In this document: one piece after another, positions 9,382-18,404 of the stretch | Layout of the letters: every line of letters starts with the position of its first letter | How positions within the stretch are numbered: position 1 is the first letter of the stretch | Assembly (NCBI GenBank): GCA_016713425.1 | Contig: JADJPE010000005.1 | Location: 3,844,001 to 3,908,000 of the forward strand | Origin: Deltaproteobacteria bacterium | Lineage (GTDB): Bacteria > Myxococcota > Kuafuiibacteriia > Kuafuiibacteriales > Kuafuiibacteriaceae | DNA length: 64,000 bases | Direction of reading: 5' to 3' | Made by a program: the position numbers and the translations under genes | Notes under the pieces: model-generated | The model's database searches: none | Told to the model about the DNA's origin: nothing | Seen by the model: only the letters and a program-made list of their open reading frames with translations

Positions 9382-9835
9382 GTGCCGCTGATCCTGAGAT
9401 GCCGCCCGTTCTGAGTCCACTGCGGAGTTCCATCCAGCGGGGTGAGTCGATTCGCGAGCCGAGCTCATCGTATCGCACCCGGTGTGTGGCGGCATGCGTC
9501 GACAGGTCGCGCGAGCGCGGTGCCGGTTCGGTCGCAACTGGCGGAGAGGCTGTAGAGCAGATCGACAAGGCTCCGGCCGGGGGCACAGCTGGATGCCTCG
9601 TCCCCTCGGAAGTGCTTCAGCGATATCGGGTCTTGCGCCGCGAAGTCTGTCCGACTTGGGATTGGGCGAGATCTTGTTTGCCGATGTCGTCGTGCGGAGC
9701 AGGTCGCCTAACGGTCGACGTGCGACTCGCTGCGGACGGCCTGTCGACGCCCCTCTCGCCATGCGCGGAGCTGAGCTTTCGTATCCATATTGCACGACCA
9801 AGCTGGTTCCGCCCGCGATCTGCGTCACCGGCGAT
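9382..9835. other. Gene-free stretch between WGR gene and PKS
   Basis: About 450 bases downstream of the PKS stop and upstream of the WGR gene. Open frames here lack recognisable domains and overlap each other. It presumably holds the WGR promoter; no repeat, RNA gene or terminator was recognised. Confidence 0.4.
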
Positions 9836-12800
9836 CTACGCTGTCACCCAATCACCGAAGTCGCGTTCACGCTGAACCGGCACAACCGGCGCTGCCTCAT
9901 CGAGCAGGCGGCGCAACTTCGAAGTCGTCACCCGGACGTTGGGCTCCAGAATCATGCTGTCGTGATCGCCCGGGACCTCGTGAATCTCGAGTTGCCGCAC
10001 GTGCGCGCCCCAGCCGTTGTCTTCGAACACATAGAAACGGTCGGCGTTGGTTGCACGGTTCGGACCGAGCACGAACTGACGGTCGAGACGAGGGCGAAAC
10101 AGCACGACGCGTCCTTCGTACGGTTGGATGTGGTAGCGCGTGAGCGCGCGTCGGAAGGCGCTCTCGATGGCCTCGTTCTGAAACTCATCCGGCGTATGCT
10201 CGAGTTCGCCCGGGGTCTGAAGACGACGCCGGACTTTCTCGAGCTCCCAGCGGAACCGATTTCTGCCCCACTCCGAGATATAGCTTGGGCCTTGCCGACG
10301 TAGCTTCATCCACTGAATGCGCAGTCGGTCCTTGGCATCCGCTTGCGGTACAATCGGCAGCAGAGTGTCCAGGAAAACGAGTAGGGCCACGTCTTCGTTG
10401 GCCTTCCGAAGCTGCTGCGCCATTTCGTAGGCCGTGATACCGCCCCCGGAAAAGCCGCCTAAGAGATATGGGCCCGAAGGCTGGATGCTGCGAACTTCCT
10501 GAAGGTAGTCGTGTGCAGCTTCTTCGAAGGTCTCGTGTGGCTTCTGATCACCGTACAGGCCGCGTGCTTGGAGGCCGTACAGAGGCCGATCGGTTCCGAT
10601 CTGCGCGGCGAGCTGACGAAGATTCAAAACGTTGCCGAACATGCCCGCCACCAGGAAGAACGGTGGCTTCGGGCCTCCTTCGCCGGCATGCATGGCGACG
10701 AGATGTGTGTACCGAGAGCGGCGCGCCTTGGACGAAGAACTGGCATTTGCGCTCGCACTGGCGACCGAGCCCGCTTCCGCCTGGTCGGGCTGACTCTCGG
10801 TGGTCCTGCCCATCGCCTCCTTGATGAGCGTGGCACACGTCTCGATCGTCGGCGCCTCGAACAGGACCGAAATGGGATACTCTACTTGGAAGGCGCGCTT
10901 CACGTTGGCGAACAGCCTTACGGCGATCAACGAGTGGCCACCCAGGTCGAAGAAGCTGTCTTTCACGCCGACGTCTTCGACGCCGAGGAGTTCCTCCCAA
11001 AAGCTGGCCAGCGTGCGTTCGACGTCGTCACGTGGGGGCACGAAATCATTGTCGAGCTTGGGACGCGAGAAGCGATCTTCCTTGGAGGCGGTGTGCTCGC
11101 GGGTCGACTGCTCCGTCTGCTTCAGGAGCTGCTCGAGTGACATCGAGCTTATGACGATTTCCGGCAGTGGACCGCATTTCGCGCCAAGGGCCCGGTCGAG
11201 CAGCGCCATGCCTTCCGAAGCGCGTATGCCTTGATCGAGGTTCCGGAGGAGCTGCTCTTCGGCTGGGGACAGCTTTCGCTGCGTGATCGACTCTGCGAAC
11301 TCCACTTCGCTTCGGCTTGGCTCCGTCGCGAGGCCGAAGTCGATCGCCGTTTTCATCTGCTTGATCGTGAACTCCTCGACCTCGACCAGGATGCGCCCCG
11401 TCTCGTCGGTGATGACGATGTCAAAGCTGGCGAAGTCGTTCTTCACCGAATTGGGTACGTGATTTCTCACCCAGCTTCGAATGTGAGGCGTCAGCGCGGC
11501 GTGGACGCGAACCACTCGATAGGAAACGGGTACCCAAAGCTTGGGGTCTCCTTCGTAGCCTTCAATGAGCTTCATCCCGTAGCCCGTGGCGAGGTCGAGG
11601 AGCGCCGGATGAAGCGCGAATGCCTCCAGGTCATCGATATGTTCGGGTGGAAGTGCGAGCTGGGCGATCGCCTCGCCGTCGCCGTACATCACTTGCCTGA
11701 GCACGCGCCACCGCGGGCCGAACCGGAGGTGGTTCTCTTGCGGCGTGCGAATGCCCATCGGGTTGTCTTTGGTGCGCTCACGTGTGCACCGCGCTTCGAT
11801 GGCCTCGATGTCTAGGCGCATCGCGGCCGCCTCGTCGGCCTTCGATGGGTCGCCGGTCGCGATCCGCGCGCCGCGGCGAGCTGGTGGTGTGAGGGCAATG
11901 AGGCCCGAAGCGTGAAGCTCCCACGCCTTCTGACCCTCAAACATGCAAGCGCTTCGCGTTTCGAAGGTGTAGCCTTCCTCCGTCCGACGAAGTGCCACGC
12001 GTACCTCTTTTGAGGCGTCGTCTTCGATGTGGAGCGGCCGGAGAAAGAACAGGTCGCGGATCTCGAATGGAGGCTTCTCTCCATATTCGGACAGCGCGGC
12101 CCGAGCGATCTCCAGGTAGCCGGTGCCGGGGACGATGGCATGTCCATTGAGGCTCCGGTGTTCGTTGAGCATCCAGTGTGTCGTCGGGCTGTAGGAGGCC
12201 CGAAAAGTGCTGAGGCCTTGGTCGCTCCGCCACCGGGCATCGAACAGCGGATGGTTAGCGGCCTCGACCGTTCCTGGGCTCCGGCGCCCGGTCAACGCGT
12301 CGAATGCAAGGCCTACGTCGCTCCATATGCCCCAGTCGATGGCCAAGGTGCGCCGCGCGAACGCCCGCTCGCTTCGTGCGTAGGCGTTGAGGAAGTCGTT
12401 GGCGGCGACGTAATCGACCTGACCTGCAGGTGCGATGATCGTGCTCGTCGAGGAGAAAAGGACCAGCAGATCGATTGGGCGATCGCGGAAGAGCTCCTCG
12501 AGGACCAGGGTCCCTTGAATTTTGGGGGCGAAGACGTCCTCGATGTCGGAGACTCGCTTCGACACGATGAGGTCGTCCTTCACGATGCCGGCCGTGTGAA
12601 AGACACCGTGAATCGTGCCGAAACGCGCGATGGCGCTCTCCACGGCTCGCGTCATTTCTTCGAGGTCGGTCACGTCGGCGGCGACGACCATGACACTGGA
12701 ACCGACGCTTTCGATCGCTTGAATGCGTTCGATGCGTCTTCGGGTTCGGTCGTCCGCGTCGCGGCGGCTCTTGTACGAAGCCCACTCCGATCTCGCCGGG

Positions 12801-15800
12801 AGCGGGGTGCGTCCGACCAAGATGAGGTTCGCTTTTTGCGCGTGGGCGAGGTGCTCGGCGACCGCAAGACCGATGCCGCCCAGACCGCCCGTGATGAAGT
12901 AGGTTCCGCCGTGTACGAGGCTCGGTGTATCGCCTTCGGCCAGTGGATTGGGCACGTACGTTCGGATCCAGCGCTGGCGGTCTCGGTAGGCGATCACGCT
13001 GTTCTCGGCACGTGACAGAAGTTCATCGAGCAAAGCGTCGATGAGATCTTCGGCCGCCTTGCGCTCGTTGCGGCCAGGCAACTTGAACAGCTCGAGGACG
13101 GGCCGGAGGCTGAGCTCAGCGAGCGGTTTGAGCGCGTCGACTTCGACGTCGATGCTCGACACCGTGATGCCGGGGAATTCTCGAGGAATCACCTTCACCG
13201 GTCCGAGCATCGAAGCCTTGTCGGGCCAACGGAGGGGCTCTTCGCCAACACTTTGCATGCCATTCGAGAGGCAGGTGATGTGAAGGGGACGCGGTATGGC
13301 GTCGACGGCAAGCGCTTTCGCCAAGAAGAGGAGGCTGTAAAAGCCGTGTTCTTGGTTTCGATGGAAGAAGCTCGAGCCCGGTCGGAACGTTTCGCCGCGC
13401 GTGATCATCCACCCGTGCACGATTCGGCTCGGGACGCGCCCGCTCGCGATGAGGTCGTTGACGAGGGCCTCGTAGCCTTCGCCTCGTTCGGGCGAGAGCA
13501 CGAGGTCGTTGTCGCTGCGCCGGTGGTATGCGTCACCTTCGCGAACCGTCGTCACGCGATGGCCATCCTGGCGGAGCCGCTCCGCCAACGCTTCGCTGAT
13601 GCCCGCTTCGTCCAAGAAGATGAGCCAGGTGGATGTCGGCGGCGAAGGCTCGCGGTCGGCCAAGCTCAGCTTCCAGCGCGGCGCGAACCCGAAGTCGTCG
13701 ATTGATTCCAGCCGCTGCAAGAACCGATAGTCTTCTTCGGCGCGGCGGCCTTCCTTGGGCTCGATGAAATATCGCTGCCGCTGAAACGCATAGGTAGGCA
13801 GCCGCACGCGGTGACGCTGTTCGTTCGGCCACATCCGGTTCCAGTCGACCTCGAGGCCCGACGCCCAAGCGCGACCGACCATCGACGCAAAGAACGCTTC
13901 GTCCGACACGGGTTCCTCGGGGTGACGAAGCGAGGGGAACGCGTTCACTTGTCCTTTGGAGTCTGGGTGTGCCTTGACCAGGGAGCTCAGCGTGCGACCT
14001 GGACCGACCTCGATGAACACGCGTCCGGGGGTCGCCTGGAGCGTACGAACGCCATCGGAGAACAGGACCGTATGACGAAGATGTTCCACGAAGTAGTTTG
14101 GGTCCGTCGCCTGCTGGTCGGTGAGCCAGGTGCCGGTCAGGTTGGAGACGATCGGGATCTTGGGGGGGGACAACGTGACGGTCGATAGATACGCTCTGAA
14201 CTCGTCGAGCACGGTATCCAGCATGCGCGAATGTCCGGCGACCGAGATGCGAAGGCGCTGAGGTTCGATGCCCATGTCGCGCAGCGTGCGCTCGAAGGCA
14301 TCGAGCGCATCGGTTCGGCCTGACACGACCGAGAGGTCCGGCGTGTTGACGATCGCCAAGTCGAGTCCGAGGTCCGCGGTGAGGAGCGGCTCGATGCGGT
14401 CTGCCGGGAGAGGCACCGAGAGCATCCCGCCGCCCGCGACGCGGTCGTACAAGCGACCTCGCAAAACGACGAGTCCGAGGGTGGCCTCGTACGAGAGAAC
14501 GCCGGCGACCGCGGCCGCGGTGTTCTCACCCAGGCTGTGGCCCAGGAGTGCACTCGGTTTGATGCCCCACGACATCCACAACTCGGCGAGCGCGTGCTCG
14601 AGGATGAAGAGCGCCGGGAGCTGGACCGAGGTGCGCTTCAGCTCGGCCGCCGCGTGCTCGAGGTTCTCGGGATCGGCGAACCAGAGCGGCCGAAGGTCCA
14701 GCCCGTGCTTCTCCTCGAGAAGCTGGAGTCCGCGGTCGATCGAGGCCCGAAAGGAGGGCTCAGCCGCGTAGAGATCGAAGGCCATGCGCGGATACTGCGA
14801 ACCGCCGCCCGGAAACATGAACACGGCCGAAGGCCGATCTGCGCTCGTGCTGTGGTTGAAGACGCGTCCGGCGTCGCTCGTCTCAAGGAGACGAATGGCT
14901 TCGTCGTGATCCCTGCACGCCAGGACGCGACGCTTCTCGAAGCCTCGGCGTCCGACGACGAGTGTGTAGGCGACGTCCGCCAGCGGGACATCGGGATGAG
15001 CCTTGAGATGGGCGGCGAGTCTTGCGGCCGCGCCATCGAGTGCCGCGCGGCTCTTGGCCGAGAGTGCGATGATCTGGTACGGCCGCGTCGCTGATGACGA
15101 CGGCGGTCGCACGGGAGCCTCCTCGACGAGCGCGTGCGCGTTGGTCCCGCCTACGCCCAACGAGTTTACGGCGGCCCGACGGGGGTGTTCATTCGCAGCC
15201 CATTCGGTGAGTGCAGCGTTCACGACGAACGGGGTCGACCCGAAGTCGATGGTTGGGTTGGGGCGCTCGAAGTTGAGGCTGGGCGGTATCTGCTTGTGGG
15301 TGAGGGCCAGCGCCACCTTGATGAGGCTTGCCACCCCCGCCGCCGTATCGAGATGCCCGATGTTCGTCTTCACCGATCCGATTCGGCAAGTCGGAGAGGC
15401 GCCGGCCTCGCCGTGGCCACCGAACGCCTGACTGAGCGCCTGGATTTCGATGGGGTCGCCCATATAGGTGCCGGTCCCGTGGCACTCGACATAGTCGATG
15501 GTGCTCGGCTCGACGTTTGCGACCGCGTAGGCCTCGGTCATTGCGGCGGCCTGCCCGTCGACGCTCGGCGCGAGGTACCCAACCTTGCGGGCGCCATCGT
15601 TGTTGACGGCCGAGCCTTTGATGACCGCATGGATGTGGTCGCCGTCGTCGATCGCATCTTGGAGTCGGCGCAGGACAACCACGCCGGCGCCGCTGCCGAA
15701 GACCGTGCCTTGAGCACGGTGATCGAAGGCGTGGCAGTGCCCATCCGGCGAAAGAATCTCCCCTTCGTTATACAGATAGCCGCGGCCGTGCGGGATCTCG

Positions 15801-16450
15801 ATCGTGACCCCGCCCGCGAGCGCCATGTCGCACTCACCCGACAGGAGGCTCTGACAAGCAAGGTGAACGGCGACGAGTGAAGTGGAGCAGGCGGTCTGAA
15901 CCCCGATGGTTGGTCCTTTGAGGTCGAGGAGATACGAGACCCGGGTGACGAGGAAGTCTTTGTCGTTGCCCGTGTGGCGCAGGAGGAACATGCCGACCGA
16001 GCTCACCAGATCGGGGTTCGAGCAGAGGTTGAAGTAGAAATAGCTCCCCATGCCGCAGCCGCCGAAACAGCCAATGGGGCCTGCGAAGCGGCTCGGTGGA
16101 TGGGCCGCGTCTTCGAGCGCTTCCCACGCGCACTCGAGGAAGTGGCGATGCTGAGGGTCAAGTATGCTGCATTCTTTCGGGCTGAATCCGAAGAAGTCGC
16201 CATCGAAGTCGGCCATCTGGGGCAGCATGGCCGTGGCGGGCACGTAGTTGGGCTTGCGGAGGTTGTCGGGGCGTTCGCCGTGCTGGAGCAGGGTCTCGTG
16301 GCTCAGGAACTCGATCGACTCCACGCCGTTCTTTAGGTTCTGCCAGTAGGCGTCGATGGTGTTCGCCCCTGGGAGATGGGCCGACATCCCGACGATGGCG
16401 ATGTCTGTGTCACTTGGCTGTCCCGCCCCGCTTCCGCCTTGCCCTGCCAT
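9836..16450 (-). CDS. Type I polyketide synthase, KS-AT-KR-DH-ACP-TE
   Basis: 2204-residue single-module PKS. KS (about 13-435) has active-site TACSTS near Cys187, HGTGTYMGDP and KTNIGHLD. AT (about 540-840) has GHSLG near 635 and the word VAGHS near 737, so extender specificity is not readable with confidence. A structural part (930-1170) precedes the KR with TGGLGGIG near 1187 and Ser/Tyr/Asn in FSSTST...YVAAND near 1340-1357. The DH lies after the KR (about 1420-1700) with EHRSLNGHAIVPG near 1428, one residue longer than the usual HxxxGxxxxP. ACP DLGGHSL near 1837 and TE GFSGGG near 2000 follow. It probably makes and releases a short dehydrated acyl chain, or acts iteratively (inference). 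It is divergent from a glycosyltransferase 72 bases away. Confidence 0.93.
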   Translation of the reverse strand: MAGQGGSGAGQPSDTDIAIVGMSAHLPGANTIDAYWQNLKNGVESIEFLSHETLLQHGERPDNLRKPNYVPATAMLPQMADFDGDFFGFSPKECSILDPQHRHFLECAWEALEDAAHPPSRFAGPIGCFGGCGMGSYFYFNLCSNPDLVSSVGMFLLRHTGNDKDFLVTRVSYLLDLKGPTIGVQTACSTSLVAVHLACQSLLSGECDMALAGGVTIEIPHGRGYLYNEGEILSPDGHCHAFDHRAQGTVFGSGAGVVVLRRLQDAIDDGDHIHAVIKGSAVNNDGARKVGYLAPSVDGQAAAMTEAYAVANVEPSTIDYVECHGTGTYMGDPIEIQALSQAFGGHGEAGASPTCRIGSVKTNIGHLDTAAGVASLIKVALALTHKQIPPSLNFERPNPTIDFGSTPFVVNAALTEWAANEHPRRAAVNSLGVGGTNAHALVEEAPVRPPSSSATRPYQIIALSAKSRAALDGAAARLAAHLKAHPDVPLADVAYTLVVGRRGFEKRRVLACRDHDEAIRLLETSDAGRVFNHSTSADRPSAVFMFPGGGSQYPRMAFDLYAAEPSFRASIDRGLQLLEEKHGLDLRPLWFADPENLEHAAAELKRTSVQLPALFILEHALAELWMSWGIKPSALLGHSLGENTAAAVAGVLSYEATLGLVVLRGRLYDRVAGGGMLSVPLPADRIEPLLTADLGLDLAIVNTPDLSVVSGRTDALDAFERTLRDMGIEPQRLRISVAGHSRMLDTVLDEFRAYLSTVTLSPPKIPIVSNLTGTWLTDQQATDPNYFVEHLRHTVLFSDGVRTLQATPGRVFIEVGPGRTLSSLVKAHPDSKGQVNAFPSLRHPEEPVSDEAFFASMVGRAWASGLEVDWNRMWPNEQRHRVRLPTYAFQRQRYFIEPKEGRRAEEDYRFLQRLESIDDFGFAPRWKLSLADREPSPPTSTWLIFLDEAGISEALAERLRQDGHRVTTVREGDAYHRRSDNDLVLSPERGEGYEALVNDLIASGRVPSRIVHGWMITRGETFRPGSSFFHRNQEHGFYSLLFLAKALAVDAIPRPLHITCLSNGMQSVGEEPLRWPDKASMLGPVKVIPREFPGITVSSIDVEVDALKPLAELSLRPVLELFKLPGRNERKAAEDLIDALLDELLSRAENSVIAYRDRQRWIRTYVPNPLAEGDTPSLVHGGTYFITGGLGGIGLAVAEHLAHAQKANLILVGRTPLPARSEWASYKSRRDADDRTRRRIERIQAIESVGSSVMVVAADVTDLEEMTRAVESAIARFGTIHGVFHTAGIVKDDLIVSKRVSDIEDVFAPKIQGTLVLEELFRDRPIDLLVLFSSTSTIIAPAGQVDYVAANDFLNAYARSERAFARRTLAIDWGIWSDVGLAFDALTGRRSPGTVEAANHPLFDARWRSDQGLSTFRASYSPTTHWMLNEHRSLNGHAIVPGTGYLEIARAALSEYGEKPPFEIRDLFFLRPLHIEDDASKEVRVALRRTEEGYTFETRSACMFEGQKAWELHASGLIALTPPARRGARIATGDPSKADEAAAMRLDIEAIEARCTRERTKDNPMGIRTPQENHLRFGPRWRVLRQVMYGDGEAIAQLALPPEHIDDLEAFALHPALLDLATGYGMKLIEGYEGDPKLWVPVSYRVVRVHAALTPHIRSWVRNHVPNSVKNDFASFDIVITDETGRILVEVEEFTIKQMKTAIDFGLATEPSRSEVEFAESITQRKLSPAEEQLLRNLDQGIRASEGMALLDRALGAKCGPLPEIVISSMSLEQLLKQTEQSTREHTASKEDRFSRPKLDNDFVPPRDDVERTLASFWEELLGVEDVGVKDSFFDLGGHSLIAVRLFANVKRAFQVEYPISVLFEAPTIETCATLIKEAMGRTTESQPDQAEAGSVASASANASSSSKARRSRYTHLVAMHAGEGGPKPPFFLVAGMFGNVLNLRQLAAQIGTDRPLYGLQARGLYGDQKPHETFEEAAHDYLQEVRSIQPSGPYLLGGFSGGGITAYEMAQQLRKANEDVALLVFLDTLLPIVPQADAKDRLRIQWMKLRRQGPSYISEWGRNRFRWELEKVRRRLQTPGELEHTPDEFQNEAIESAFRRALTRYHIQPYEGRVVLFRPRLDRQFVLGPNRATNADRFYVFEDNGWGAHVRQLEIHEVPGDHDSMILEPNVRVTTSKLRRLLDEAAPVVPVQRERDFGDWVTA

Positions 16451-16522
16451 GTCCGAGGGGCCGTATAGCAGAGTCCCGACTTTTTCGCGCCGACGGAAAG
16501 GTGTGATATTCGTTCAGCACGC

Positions 16523-17491
16523 TTGAAAGTCCACGTTGTCATCGTCAACTTCCGCACGGCCGACATGACGCTTCAGTCGGTGCGCGCCGTGGTCCGCGCG
16601 CTGGACCACCTCGGGGCACCGTACTGGATCACAGTGGTCGACAATGATTCAGGGGACGGCTCGCTCGAGCGCCTTCAAGCTGGTCTTTCGGCCGTGGCAT
16701 CGACCGCGCCGACGCCGTCTCGGCGTATCGAGGTTATCGCCTCGGGGCGCAACGGCGGCTTTGGGTTTGGCAACAATGTGGGTATTCGACGCGGCCTGGC
16801 TTCCACCGATCCTGCTGAGTATTTCTATCTCTTGAACTCCGACGCCTTTCCCGCTGAGGACGCCATCAAGGTTCTCGTCGACTTCATGGACGCCCACCCG
16901 GACGTGGGTCTTGCGGGCAGCTACATTCATGGGGTCGACGACGTGCCGCATGAAACAGCCTTTCGGTTTCCCTCTCTGCAAGGGGAGCTGGTGGAGCGCG
17001 TATCTTTTGGACCGCTCACCCGTTGGCTCGACGACTACGTCGTGGCGCTGCCCATCCCGACGACCACAGTGCGCGTCGACTGGTTGGCCGGTGCCAGCAT
17101 GATGATTCGGCGCAAGGTTTTCGAAGCGGTCGGTCTGTTCGATGAGACCTTCTTCCTATACTACGAGGAGGTCGACCTCTGTCGCCGCGCGCTCCTCAAG
17201 GGCTGGCCGACCTACTACGTGCCTTTGAGCCGCGTTGCTCACGTCGGCTCGGCTTCCACCGGCATGAAAGATCGAAGTCGTCGCTTGCCCGCGTTTTATC
17301 TCGACTCGCGGGCCCATTACTTCCGCAAGTCTCACGGCCCGGCCTACCTCGCGGGGGCCAACGCCGCCTGGATTTCGGGACAGATCGTTCGCCTCTTGCG
17401 GTCGCGTGTCGAACGTAAGAACTTTGGCGATCCGCCCTCTCTCCTGCGTGACTTTTTGCGGCACGCTGTGGGGCTGAAGCGCGCCGAATGA
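16523..17491 (+). CDS. Family 2 glycosyltransferase
   Basis: 322 residues, GT-A fold inverting transferase of the rhamnosyltransferase type. Seen: N-terminal VVIVNFRTADMTLQSV, VVDNDSGDGS, the nucleotide/metal region YLLNSDAF in place of a simple DxD, the acceptor-side WLAGASMMIRRKVFEAVG and the ED-type motif FFLYYEEVDLCRRA. It is cytoplasmic and would add a sugar to the lipid-linked polysaccharide repeat. No ATG or GTG is available in frame upstream of VHVVIVNF, so a TTG start at 16523 is used. It opens a plus-strand block with the export lipoprotein gene 31 bases downstream. The donor and acceptor sugars cannot be predicted. Confidence 0.9.
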   Translation: MKVHVVIVNFRTADMTLQSVRAVVRALDHLGAPYWITVVDNDSGDGSLERLQAGLSAVASTAPTPSRRIEVIASGRNGGFGFGNNVGIRRGLASTDPAEYFYLLNSDAFPAEDAIKVLVDFMDAHPDVGLAGSYIHGVDDVPHETAFRFPSLQGELVERVSFGPLTRWLDDYVVALPIPTTTVRVDWLAGASMMIRRKVFEAVGLFDETFFLYYEEVDLCRRALLKGWPTYYVPLSRVAHVGSASTGMKDRSRRLPAFYLDSRAHYFRKSHGPAYLAGANAAWISGQIVRLLRSRVERKNFGDPPSLLRDFLRHAVGLKRAE

Positions 17492-17522
17492 GCGCGACCC
17501 CCTCGCGCGCGGGCGGCGGTGA

Positions 17523-18302
17523 ATGACATTTGCGCCAGGATCGAGTACGCGTTTTGACGTGCGATATGAACGCGTGATCGGCTCAGCGACGGGAACGGAC
17601 ACGGGCGCCCGCATGGGTTTCGGCTCTGGTTTACGCTCTGGCCGTTCTGGCTCCGACCGTTCTGGGCCAGGCCTAGCCACTGGCTTCGGTGCTTGCGCGG
17701 CGTCCGGAAGGAATGTCTCGCTGAGCGTCTCGCTGAGCGCCTTGTTCGTCCTGAGCATGATCGGGCTTGGGTGTGCGACCCAGCACCCCTTCGTTTGGGC
17801 CGAAGCCTTCCAGGAGAAGCCCGAGCCTCGCGTGATTCAGGCACGAGATACGTTGTCGGTCGTGGTCAAGAATCAAGCGCAGCTCTCGGGTGAGTTCGTC
17901 GTTCGCGAGAACGGCGCCTACCTCCAGCCGCTGGTGGGTGACGTCGACGTGGAAGGACTGTCGACCGAGCAGGCGGCGAGTCGCCTCACCGAAAAACTGC
18001 AAGGTATCCTGACGTCGCCGATCGTCACCCTTTCGATTTCGCGCCCCCGTCCTCTCCTGGTGAGCGTGGTGGGCGAGGTCCGGCAGCCGGGCAATTTTGA
18101 GCTGCCGGCGGGTGACGGTGTCCTCGAAGCGATCGCGCGCGCCGGCGGGCTGACCGAGTTCGCCGCCGAAGACGATATCTACGTCCTTCGACGATCCCCC
18201 GCGCGTCTTCGGATTCGCTTTCGTTATGCAGATCTCACAGGTGGAACGGCCAAGAGCTCAGGCTTTCAGCTTCGAGACGGCGATGTGGTCGTCGTCGACT
18301 GA
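17523..18302 (+). CDS. Wza-like polysaccharide export lipoprotein
   Basis: 259 residues. A hydrophobic segment ends in a lipobox (MIGLGC, Cys near residue 80), followed by the Poly_export domain (RVIQARDTLSVVVKNQAQLSGEFVVRENG cut short here) and one SLBB-type domain (VSVVGEVRQPGNFELPAGDGVLEAIARAGG) near 180-215. It should form the outer-membrane/periplasmic export channel for the polysaccharide. The N-terminal 60 residues before the signal segment are Gly/Ser/Arg-rich and unusual; a later start, for example ATG at 17613, is possible, but none gives a standard short signal peptide. It lies between a GT2 and a barrel-protein gene on the same strand and ends in the octamer repeat array. Confidence 0.88.
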   Translation: MTFAPGSSTRFDVRYERVIGSATGTDTGARMGFGSGLRSGRSGSDRSGPGLATGFGACAASGRNVSLSVSLSALFVLSMIGLGCATQHPFVWAEAFQEKPEPRVIQARDTLSVVVKNQAQLSGEFVVRENGAYLQPLVGDVDVEGLSTEQAASRLTEKLQGILTSPIVTLSISRPRPLLVSVVGEVRQPGNFELPAGDGVLEAIARAGGLTEFAAEDDIYVLRRSPARLRIRFRYADLTGGTAKSSGFQLRDGDVVVVD

Positions 18303-18371
18303 GTGACCGAGTGACCGAGTGACCGAGTGAGTGACTGAGTGACTGAGTGACTGAGTGACTGAGTGACTCAG
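18299..18371 (+). repeat. Octamer tandem repeat after the export gene
   Basis: About nine copies of an 8-base unit, GAGTGACC drifting to GAGTGACT, beginning at the stop codon of the export gene and ending 18 bases before the Shine-Dalgarno of the next gene. Eight is not a multiple of three, and every copy carries TGA stops, so it is non-coding. Slippage would change the distance between the two genes. Confidence 0.9.
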
Positions 18372-18388
18372 GTGCCGATGCGCTGAAC

Positions 18389-18396
18389 GGGGAGGG
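18389..18396 (+). promoter_or_regulatory. Ribosome binding site deciding the barrel-gene start
   Basis: GGGGAGGG, eight bases before the GTG at 18405. A GTG at 18396 overlaps this site, so the later GTG is the better start. Confidence 0.65.
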
Positions 18397-18404
18397 TGAC
18401 CCGC

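Noticed and set aside
18299..18371. CRISPR array
   Set aside because: The units are contiguous with no spacers and only eight bases long.
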